Below, in pieces: positions 1 to 4,818 of a DNA stretch of 5,065 nucleotides; the stretch's first letter is position 1; the number at the start of each line of letters is the position of its first letter. The position numbers and the translations under genes were made by a program. The stretch is from UBA2197 sp034370465 (GTDB taxonomy: Bacteria; Desulfobacterota; Desulfuromonadia; Desulfuromonadales; UBA2197), in the NCBI GenBank assembly GCA_034370465.1, contig JAXMLA010000353.1, forward strand, positions 1 through 5,065. Reading direction: 5' to 3'. The notes under the pieces were generated by a model, which had not been told where the DNA came from, did not search any database, and saw only the letters and a list, made by a program, of their open reading frames with translations.

Positions 1-370
1 CTGCGCTCTAGCCGTGGAAGTACAGAAGATTTTTGCCGAAGAGGAGATCCTGGCACAGCTGCCGGCAAAGATGGCCCGATTCGACGCCGCAGCTTCTCAT
101 TTTTCAGCATTAGAAAATGTCGGAGAATTCCGCCGCTGCGGCATGGTGGCGGCGATTGAAATAGTGCAGGATAAGGCAACAAAAAGGGGATATCCCTGGC
201 AGGAGCGGCGCGGCTATCAGGTTTACCAGCAGGCCTTGCAACGCGGCGCCCTTTTACGGCCGCTGGGGAATGTCATTTACTTCATGCCGCCCTTGACGAT
301 TGAAGGAGAAGAGCTGGATTTGTTGCTGGAAATCGCCTATGATGCGCTCCTTGCAGTCACCCACTCATAA
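1..370 (+). CDS. bioA: Adenosylmethionine-8-amino-7-oxononanoate aminotransferase, C-terminal part (5' end outside window)
   Basis: This is the tail of BioA, the cytoplasmic PLP enzyme that uses S-adenosylmethionine as amino donor to convert 8-amino-7-oxononanoate (KAPA) into 7,8-diaminononanoate in biotin synthesis. The frame is open from the left edge (first full codon at position 2, reading CALAVEV), so about 122 residues are visible and roughly 300 N-terminal residues, including the PLP-binding lysine, lie outside. The GTG at 14 is internal and not a start. Recognisable family signatures are the RRCGMVAAIEIV segment (about bases 131-166) and, near the end, GALLRPLGNVIYFMPPLTI, where the arginine of RPLG corresponds to the substrate-carboxylate-binding arginine of class III aminotransferases such as E. 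coli BioA. The stop at 368-370 abuts the yhbY region, so the two are probably co-transcribed. A related class III aminotransferase is the main alternative, but the RPLG-NVIY-MPP signature favours BioA. Confidence 0.86.
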   Translation, partial: CALAVEVQKIFAEEEILAQLPAKMARFDAAASHFSALENVGEFRRCGMVAAIEIVQDKATKRGYPWQERRGYQVYQQALQRGALLRPLGNVIYFMPPLTIEGEELDLLLEIAYDALLAVTHS

Positions 371-379
371 ATGATCCCG

Positions 380-384
380 AAGGA
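380..384 (+). promoter_or_regulatory. Ribosome binding site deciding the yhbY start
   Basis: AAGGA lies 13 bases before ATG 398. The spacing is long but this is the only purine-rich match near either candidate start; nothing comparable precedes ATG 371. Confidence 0.45.
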
Positions 385-397
385 CAAGACAAAGACC

Positions 398-697
398 ATG
401 GCAACCAAAGCTCTTACAGGCAAACAGTCCCGCTTTTTGCGCGGTCTCGGACATCATCTCAACCCCATCGTTATGATCGGTCGCGGCGAACTCAGCGATG
501 CCGTACTGCGCAGCACTGATGAAGCTCTCAAAGTCCATGAACTGATCAAGGTCAGACTACAGGAAGGGTGCGAACTCGACCGCCGCGAGGTTGCCGCCGA
601 ACTCGCTGAGAAGAGTGGCGCGCAAATCGCGCAAATTCTCGGCAAGACCTTTCTCCTGTATCGTGAGGCCGAAGAAAAAAAGATCATCCTGCCATAA
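398..697 (+). CDS. yhbY: YhbY-family (CRM domain) ribosome assembly RNA-binding protein
   Basis: This is a 99-residue single CRM (CRS1-YhbY) domain protein, the usual size for the family. YhbY associates with the large ribosomal subunit precursor in bacteria and is thought to help its assembly. Visible hallmarks are the opening LTGKQSRFLRGLGHHLNP (residues 6-23), the glycine-rich RNA-contact loop IGRGEL (27-32), HELIKVRL (47-54) and the closing LGKTFLLYR (81-89). I chose ATG 398 because AAGGA at 380-384 precedes it and because the protein then begins just before the conserved LTGKQ. The in-frame ATG at 371 directly follows the bioA stop, has no Shine-Dalgarno sequence, and would add nine residues (MIPKDKTKT) not expected in the family, but it cannot be excluded if translation is coupled to bioA. 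It is the last gene of its operon; a strong hairpin follows 20 bases after the stop. Confidence 0.9.
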   Translation: MATKALTGKQSRFLRGLGHHLNPIVMIGRGELSDAVLRSTDEALKVHELIKVRLQEGCELDRREVAAELAEKSGAQIAQILGKTFLLYREAEEKKIILP

Positions 698-716
698 GTT
701 GTTTTTCCCAAAGTAG

Positions 717-756
717 AATGCAAAAAGGTCGTCCAATTGGACGGCCTTTTTGCATT
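717..756. terminator. Bidirectional intrinsic terminator between yhbY and dgt
   Basis: This is an inverted repeat with two 18-base arms (717-734 and 739-756) around an AATT loop. The arms pair throughout apart from a single T-G wobble (T729 opposite G744). The GC-rich inner stem (GGTCGTCC / GGACGGCC) is flanked by A5 on the left and T5 on the right, so the transcript of either strand carries a stem followed by a U run. It lies 20 bases after the yhbY stop and 12 bases beyond the dgt stop, exactly between two convergent genes, and should end both transcripts. Confidence 0.9.
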
Positions 757-767
757 GTGTCGCATCG

Positions 768-1901
768 TTATCCGCGTTCGTAGGGATCGAAAAGACGCTG
801 GTATTCATCGAGAGCAAACCGATCGGTCATGCCGGCGATATAATCGCAGATGACCCGCTCCCGGCCGTAAAGGTCAAATTTCTGTTGGTATGGGCGCGGC
901 AGTAATGTCGGGTTTTGACAATACGTTTGAAAGAGCTGGGTTAAGAAGCGATCGGCCTTAATCCGCATCCGCTCAACTTTGTGGTGACGATACAGATGCT
1001 GGAAAAGGAACTGTTTGAGCTCACGGTTTTTTTTCTCGAGATCACTGCTGAAGCAGACAAGATTTTTAGGCTGACGCCGCACCTGGCCAAGGGTGATGAT
1101 ATCGAGATCGGCGAGACAGGTGCACGTCGTTGCAACCAGATCATCGATAAAGACGCCGATGAGATGACTGATGGTTTGATAGATTTTACGTTCCTGTTGT
1201 AAGCCGGGGTATTTGCTGTCGACAATTTCCGAGGTTTCCCGCCACAAGGTAATGTCGTCAAGTTCAGCGGGACAGATGAGACCGGCCTTGATCCCGTCGT
1301 CGATGTCGTGATTATTGTAGGCAATTTCATCAGCAAGATCGATAATTTGCGCCTCCAGGGTCGGCCGCCATTCCGGGTGATAATCCTGCAACTCCGGGGA
1401 ACGGCCACCGTCATATTCCGACGAGTGCTTGATGATCCCTTCGCGGGTCTCCCAGGAAAGATTGAGTCCGTTGAAGGCGGGGTAGCGCTCTTCGAGGATC
1501 TCGACTATCCGCAGTGACTGACGATTGTGTTCGAAGCCGCCATGATCGACCATCAAGCGATTCAAGGTCTCTTCACCGGTATGACCGAAGGGGGTGTGGC
1601 CAACGTCGTGCGCCAAAGCCAGCGCCTCGACGAGATCTTCGTTCAACTGCAGGCGCCGGGCAGTACCGCGGGCGATCTGTGCCACCTCCAGCGAGTGGGT
1701 GAGACGGGTACGGTAATAATCCCCTTCATGATTGACGAAGACCTGGGTTTTATATTCAAGAAGGCGAAAAGCTGCACAGTGGATAATCCGATCGCGATCC
1801 CGTTCAAAGGCCGGACGATCATCTTTGAGCATCTCCGGGTAAGTCCGTCCCAGACTTTCACTGCTGCGGGCTGCGTAGGGGGCAAGATCGGGTCTTTCCA
1901 T
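768..1901 (-). CDS. dgt: Deoxyguanosinetriphosphate triphosphohydrolase (dGTPase-like, HD superfamily)
   Basis: A 377-residue HD-superfamily enzyme that hydrolyses dGTP or other dNTPs to the nucleoside plus inorganic triphosphate, controlling the dNTP pool in the cytoplasm. The N-terminal block RDRDRIIHCAAFRLLEYKTQVF (from residue 35) and YRTRLTHSLEVAQIAR (from 63) are dGTPase signatures. The metal ligands of the HD fold are visible as H69, H98-D99 within ALAHDVGHTPFGH, and probably D191 in DLADEIAY; H102 and H107 are further conserved histidines. FEHNRQSLRI (123-132) and the closing DYIAGMTDRFAL (353-364) complete the family pattern. The length fits the shorter dGTPase-like type rather than the about 500-residue E. 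coli Dgt, so preference for dGTP over other dNTPs is not assured. The ATG at 1901 has AAGGAG (1920-1915) upstream with a 13-base gap. The gene is transcribed alone, divergent from rsmD and convergent with yhbY. Confidence 0.93.
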   Translation of the reverse strand: MERPDLAPYAARSSESLGRTYPEMLKDDRPAFERDRDRIIHCAAFRLLEYKTQVFVNHEGDYYRTRLTHSLEVAQIARGTARRLQLNEDLVEALALAHDVGHTPFGHTGEETLNRLMVDHGGFEHNRQSLRIVEILEERYPAFNGLNLSWETREGIIKHSSEYDGGRSPELQDYHPEWRPTLEAQIIDLADEIAYNNHDIDDGIKAGLICPAELDDITLWRETSEIVDSKYPGLQQERKIYQTISHLIGVFIDDLVATTCTCLADLDIITLGQVRRQPKNLVCFSSDLEKKNRELKQFLFQHLYRHHKVERMRIKADRFLTQLFQTYCQNPTLLPRPYQQKFDLYGRERVICDYIAGMTDRFALDEYQRLFDPYERG

Positions 1902-1928
1902 AGAGAAAAAAACGCTCCTTCAATCATA

Positions 1929-1938
1929 ATCAGCTGAT
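1929..1938. repeat. 10-base perfect palindrome in the dgt leader
   Basis: ATCAGCTGAT is a perfect palindrome a few bases downstream of the predicted dgt transcription start and upstream of its ribosome binding site. It could be a small operator half or simply chance; no known regulator site is recognised. Confidence 0.25.
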
Positions 1939-1948
1939 ACCACAAGAA

Positions 1949-1977
1949 GTTATAGCCTTAGCAAGGCGGGGAATCAA
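1949..1977 (-). promoter_or_regulatory. Sigma-70-type promoter for dgt
   Basis: On the minus strand, TTGATT (1977-1972) is followed by a 17-base spacer and TATAAC (1954-1949). That is four of six and five of six consensus positions at optimal spacing. The expected transcription start near 1942 would leave a leader of about 40 bases carrying the AAGGAG ribosome binding site of dgt. This is a match by eye to the general bacterial consensus, not an experimentally supported site. Confidence 0.55.
1955..1967. repeat. 13-base interrupted palindrome inside the dgt promoter spacer
   Basis: GCCTT-AGC-AAGGC is a perfect 5-base inverted repeat around three bases. It lies wholly between the -35 and -10 elements of the dgt promoter, a position where a bound regulator would block polymerase. 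It is short enough to be chance. Confidence 0.3.
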
Positions 1978-1991
1978 GCCGGAATCGGCGG

Positions 1992-2020
1992 TTGACGCCT
2001 TCTGGGGGGTGTGTTAATTT
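1992..2020 (+). promoter_or_regulatory. Candidate promoter for the rsmD-coaD operon
   Basis: TTGACG (1992-1997; five of six to consensus) is followed by an AT-rich patch at 2013-2020 that could act as a -10 element, either GTTAAT after 15 bases or TAATTT after 17. Neither is a good -10 match, so the call is weak. If correct, transcription starts near 2026, downstream of the GTG at 2011 and about 30 bases before the TTG start of rsmD, which supports the shorter rsmD. Confidence 0.35.
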
Positions 2021-2043
2021 TTGTAACAGTGCAAAAAGATTGG

Positions 2044-2049
2044 AAAGGA
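2044..2049 (+). promoter_or_regulatory. rsmD: Ribosome binding site deciding the rsmD start
   Basis: AAAGGA sits six bases before TTG 2056, a normal spacing. The other in-frame candidates, GTG 2011 and GTG 2029, lack a properly spaced site. Confidence 0.65.
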
Positions 2050-2055
2050 CTGAGA

Positions 2056-2625
2056 TTGAGAATTATTAGCGGACGGGCACGCGGCAAGAAACTGGTCGAA
2101 TTCGCTGGCGCACAAGTCAGACCGACGGCAGACCGGGTACGGGAAGCTCTCTTCAGCATCCTGACCAGTCGACTGGGCTCTCTGCAGGGCTGCAAAGTTC
2201 TTGACCTTTTTGCCGGAACCGGCGCCCTTGCCCTCGAAGCATTGAGTCGCGGTGCCCAAAGCGCTCTTCTTGTGGAGGCTCATCCGGAATCGATCAAAAT
2301 CATCCAGACCAATATCGACGGCTGCCGTTTGAGCGAATGTGCCCAAGTGTTGCGCGGTGAACTTCCTGCCGCATTGGCGCTTGCGGTAAAAAGTGGTCCC
2401 TTTGATCTGATCTTTCTCGATCCGCCTTACGCTCAGGGCCTGGCGCAAGCAACCTTGACTAACATTGCCGCCCTTGAACTGCTCAGCGCCAAAGGGATCA
2501 TCATGGTAGAAACGGCAAAAGGTGAGATTCTCCCCGAACAGATCGGTCCCCTGCTCCGTACGGACCAGCGCCATTATGGCGTCAGTACCATCACTATTTT
2601 TGAGAGGACGACATCGCCGGCATGA
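2056..2625 (+). CDS. rsmD: 16S rRNA (guanine(966)-N(2))-methyltransferase RsmD
   Basis: RsmD uses S-adenosylmethionine to methylate N2 of G966 of 16S rRNA in the assembling small subunit. From TTG 2056 the protein has 189 residues, typical of the family, and opens with RIISGRARGKKL, the usual RsmD N-terminus. RPTADRVREALF (22-33) is the family signature. DLFAGTGALALEALSRGA (50-67) is the SAM-binding motif I, VEAHP (73-77) the acidic motif II loop, and FLDPPY (120-125) holds the DPPY catalytic motif of exocyclic-amine methyltransferases. Starting at GTG 2011 would add 15 residues of non-conserved sequence and overlap the likely promoter. The stop overlaps the coaD start as ATGA, so the two are translationally coupled. 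rsmD followed by coaD is a common bacterial arrangement. Confidence 0.93.
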   Translation: MRIISGRARGKKLVEFAGAQVRPTADRVREALFSILTSRLGSLQGCKVLDLFAGTGALALEALSRGAQSALLVEAHPESIKIIQTNIDGCRLSECAQVLRGELPAALALAVKSGPFDLIFLDPPYAQGLAQATLTNIAALELLSAKGIIMVETAKGEILPEQIGPLLRTDQRHYGVSTITIFERTTSPA

Positions 2626-3116
2626 AACACCACATCGCCGTCTATCCGGGATCCTTTGATCCGATCACTTATGGGCACCTCGACATCATCGATCGCGGCC
2701 TGGAAGTCTTTGACGAACTGATCGTCGCCATCGCCCGCAACTCCGGCAAGCAGGCCCTCTTCAGCATTGAAGAACGGATTGCCATGATTCAGCGTGTCGT
2801 CGGAGACAATCCGCGGGTGCGTGTCGGCAACTTTGACGGTCTCCTTGTCGATTATGTTGTCGAGAATAATGCGCGCGTGATTCTCCGCGGTCTGCGGGCG
2901 GTTTCCGACTTTGAGTATGAATTTCAGATCGCCCAGATGAATCACACCGTCAAAAAAGAGGTGGAAACGCTCTTCATGATGACTTCGGTTCCTTATGGCT
3001 ATCTCAGTTCATCGATCGTCAAAGAAGTGGCCTCCCTGCACGGACCGATCGAAACTTTTGTTCCGGCCCCGGTTCGAGAAGCTCTCGAAGCCAAATTTGC
3101 GAAAAAACAGCCGTAA
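2622..3116 (+). CDS. coaD: Phosphopantetheine adenylyltransferase
   Basis: CoaD catalyses the penultimate step of coenzyme A synthesis, transferring AMP from ATP to 4'-phosphopantetheine to give dephospho-CoA and pyrophosphate. The 164-residue length matches the family (159 in E. coli). Visible motifs are YPGSFDPITYGHLDII (8-23), containing the nucleotidyltransferase T/HxGH signature as T16-Y-G-H19; K43 in the SGKQALFS loop; ILRGLRAVSDFEYE (87-100), with R89 and R92 matching conserved arginines of the E. coli enzyme; and GYLSSSIVKE (126-135), the second ATP-binding signature. All key residues are present, so the enzyme should be active. The start overlaps the rsmD stop in ATGA. AGAGGA (2603-2608) lies 13 bases upstream inside rsmD, so coupling to rsmD translation probably matters. 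The small CxxC protein follows after 21 bases. Confidence 0.96.
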   Translation: MKHHIAVYPGSFDPITYGHLDIIDRGLEVFDELIVAIARNSGKQALFSIEERIAMIQRVVGDNPRVRVGNFDGLLVDYVVENNARVILRGLRAVSDFEYEFQIAQMNHTVKKEVETLFMMTSVPYGYLSSSIVKEVASLHGPIETFVPAPVREALEAKFAKKQP

Positions 3117-3137
3117 ACTTTTCGAGGAGACAGTCCG

Positions 3138-3329
3138 ATGATCAGCAAAGAGATGACAATTGAAGAGATTATTCAGCGATACCCGCAAACGATTGCGGTC
3201 TTTACCCGTTTTGGTCTCGAATGTGTCGGTTGCCAGATTGCTTCCTTCGAAGCGCTGGAACACGGCGCGGGTGTGCACCATGTCGATGTGGAACAACTCC
3301 TCAAAGAGCTGAACGCCGTCGTGGTGTGA
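3138..3329 (+). CDS. DUF1858-like small CxxC protein (hybrid-cluster-protein-associated redox disulfide domain type)
   Basis: A 63-residue protein with a good ribosome binding site (GAGGAG at 3124-3129, eight bases before ATG). Its pattern, MTIEEIIQRYPQTIAVF (6-22) followed by FGLECVGCQIASFEAL (25-40) and a short closing helix (VEQLLKEL, 51-58), fits the DUF1858 / TIGR03980 family, which I recall as found mainly in anaerobes and sometimes beside hybrid cluster protein genes. The pair C29-V-G-C32 is the proposed redox-active or metal-binding site. No signal peptide or membrane segment is present, so it should be cytoplasmic. It is probably the last gene of the rsmD-coaD operon; no hybrid cluster protein gene lies in the window, so that association does not explain its position. 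The biochemical function of the family is not known to me. Confidence 0.8.
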   Translation: MISKEMTIEEIIQRYPQTIAVFTRFGLECVGCQIASFEALEHGAGVHHVDVEQLLKELNAVVV

Positions 3330-3343
3330 TCTCTCCGAATATA

Positions 3344-4066
3344 CTAGACCCCTTCTGGTCCTTCCAGTTGATCGACCAGCCCGCAGAGTGCTGCCACGAC
3401 TAATTCTTCAATCTTCCTGCCCTTTTCTGCCGTCGCTTTGCCCGGATCCCCCCACACTCCGCCCGGCCAGTATTTTATTTTATCCCGTGTCAGGATACCG
3501 ACGGGGAAACTCGGAAATTCCCGAGGCGCACACCCCTGCACAAGATGAGGATGGCTGTGTAATATCCGTGAAGTTTCAATCTCCCCGGCATGGGCATCGC
3601 CCTCCGTTTCTATAATCCCCCGCCCGGCCCGACTCGCCAGCATATATTCAGTGACCACCGCAATCCGCATTTCCGGAAAAGTTTCGAGCAAAGTTTCACC
3701 GGCATCGATGAGGGTCGATGTATGCGTACCGCCGGCGTGTCCAGTGAGCAGGACAAAGTTGCGCAAGCCCTGCTGGTAAAGGGCTGAACAGATGTCTATC
3801 GTCAGGGCGCGCAAAGTGGTGGTAGAGATCGAGATGGTGCCGGGATGCTGCCGCGTCGAACGGCAGACGCCGTAGTGGATTGGTGCCGCCACAAAGACCG
3901 GGCGCTGTTGTGCTGCCAGTAAAGAGACCTGCCAGGCCTGCATGGTGTCGGTATCCAGGGGGAGATGCCGGCCGTGCTCTTCGATCGATCCGAAGGGGAT
4001 GATGACACTGCGGGTTCTTAGCAGACCGGCAGAAAAGTCAGTCATGGTCATTTCCGGGATCAACAT
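3344..4066 (-). CDS. Creatininase-family metal-dependent amidohydrolase, linked to queuosine genes
   Basis: A 240-residue protein of the creatininase family, which includes creatinine amidohydrolase, the mycofactocin peptidase MftE and archaeal FAPy deformylase ArfB. PFGSIEEHGRHLPLDTD (24-40) carries the first metal-binding block; aligned with creatininase, the ligands are E29, H31 and D40. LLTGHAGGTH (106-115) matches the family NGHGGN block with H110 as ligand, but N is replaced by T and an extra histidine (H115) follows. GDAHAGEIETS (156-166) is the AHAGxxETS motif with E162 as likely ligand, and GVWGDPGKATAEKG (203-216) is the substrate-loop signature. ATG 4066 has AGGGAG (4080-4075) eight bases upstream. 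The gene lies 19 bases after queE on the same strand, so it is almost certainly in the queD-queE operon. The substrate cannot be read from sequence; true creatininase activity is unlikely in this setting. Confidence 0.85.
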   Translation of the reverse strand: MLIPEMTMTDFSAGLLRTRSVIIPFGSIEEHGRHLPLDTDTMQAWQVSLLAAQQRPVFVAAPIHYGVCRSTRQHPGTISISTTTLRALTIDICSALYQQGLRNFVLLTGHAGGTHTSTLIDAGETLLETFPEMRIAVVTEYMLASRAGRGIIETEGDAHAGEIETSRILHSHPHLVQGCAPREFPSFPVGILTRDKIKYWPGGVWGDPGKATAEKGRKIEELVVAALCGLVDQLEGPEGV

Positions 4067-4085
4067 GACGGCAGCTCCCTACGGT

Positions 4086-4814
4086 TCAAGGGGCATTGAG
4101 AAAGTGGTGGACTTGCGGGATGACACGAATATCACGATGGATGGCGGCAGCAAACGCCTGCATCTCCAGGAGTTGGTGGGCGGCGACACTGACACGGCGC
4201 TCAATCGTCTGGGGTTGCAGGATCATCGGCACATCAGGAGCGATTTCGTGAATAAAATGAACGGCCGCAAGGAGTTCATCTAAAGACGTCTGCGGTCCAA
4301 CGACCAACTTGACCTGACACGGGGTCTGCGCCGCCAGGACAAGAAAACGCTTATGCTCCTCCCAGGGAGTCGTCACCCCGGTCACCGTTGCGAGCTTGAA
4401 ATCCATGGAGATAAAGTCGATCTCGTTCAGCAGCGGAGCAAGGGCCTCCGGGAGCGTGCCATTGGTTTCAAGATGTATCGGCAGGATTTTGCGCAGTTCC
4501 GGCAGCCAGACAGCGAGAGCATCGGCTTGGCAGAGGGGTTCGCCGCCGGTGATGCTGATCGAATGGTGGGCACCGGGGAGGTCCCGATTCCATCCGGCGA
4601 CAAGCTCGGCAATCTCATAGGCCGGGACCGGATTCTCTCTATCGGTCGAGAAACCACAGCCAGGACGAATCTCGCAGGGGAAGATCGAAACGCGGTGAAA
4701 CTCCGTGTCGCAGTACGCACAAGATAAGTTGCAGTCAGCAAGGCGAATAAAGATCTGCCGGCGGCCGAGGTGCAGTCCTTCTCCCTGAATCGAGGAGAAG
4801 ATTTCGACCACCAT
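4086..4814 (-). CDS. queE: 7-carboxy-7-deazaguanine synthase (radical SAM)
   Basis: QueE is the radical SAM enzyme that converts 6-carboxytetrahydropterin into 7-carboxy-7-deazaguanine on the way to preQ0 and queuosine. From ATG 4814 it has 242 residues, close to B. subtilis QueE. FSSIQGEGLHLGRRQIFIRL (6-25) is the QueE N-terminal signature. CNLSCAYCD (28-36) holds the 4Fe-4S ligands C28, C32 and C35 in the CX3CX2C radical SAM spacing. TGGEPL (89-94) is the SAM-binding GGE motif; LETNGT (115-120), SMDFK (136-140), LQPQ (199-202) and the C-terminal RVIPQVHHFLNAP complete the pattern. I chose 4814 because the queD stop lies just four bases upstream; the ATG at 4865 would add 17 non-conserved residues and overlap queD by 47 bases. 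A segment at about residues 41-64 contains two extra cysteines (C47, C53). Confidence 0.94.
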   Translation of the reverse strand: MVVEIFSSIQGEGLHLGRRQIFIRLADCNLSCAYCDTEFHRVSIFPCEIRPGCGFSTDRENPVPAYEIAELVAGWNRDLPGAHHSISITGGEPLCQADALAVWLPELRKILPIHLETNGTLPEALAPLLNEIDFISMDFKLATVTGVTTPWEEHKRFLVLAAQTPCQVKLVVGPQTSLDELLAAVHFIHEIAPDVPMILQPQTIERRVSVAAHQLLEMQAFAAAIHRDIRVIPQVHHFLNAP

Positions 4815-4818
4815 GGCA

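Noticed and set aside
52..70. TGGCAC followed by a GC-rich element, considered as a sigma-54 promoter
   Set aside because: The downstream part reads CCGG rather than TTGC at the required distance, and it lies inside bioA with no gene start nearby.
14..370. GTG at 14 as a true start giving a 118-residue protein
   Set aside because: The frame is open to the left edge and the residues before the GTG (CALA) continue the aminotransferase, so this is an internal codon of bioA.
619..636. Tandem 9-base repeat CGCGCAAAT x2 within yhbY, giving AQI-AQI
   Set aside because: The region is the same length as in typical YhbY proteins as I recall them, so it does not look like an inserted duplication; probably codon coincidence.
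1527..1937. A 136-codon plus-strand frame opposite the 5' half of dgt
   Set aside because: It shows no family resemblance and overlaps the conserved HD motifs of dgt on the other strand; it also covers the dgt ribosome binding site.
2014..2574. A long open frame (186 codons) on the minus strand opposite rsmD
   Set aside because: It is fully antisense to a clear RsmD, has no recognisable domain, and has low-complexity composition typical of a shadow frame.
3355..3379. Inverted repeat CTGGTC...GACCAG near the 3' end of the hydrolase gene, considered as a terminator
   Set aside because: The stem is only six base pairs with a 13-base loop and no T tract on either side, and it lies inside the coding sequence.
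4353..4727. Plus-strand open frames opposite queE
   Set aside because: They are antisense to strongly conserved QueE motifs, and their sequences resemble no known protein.
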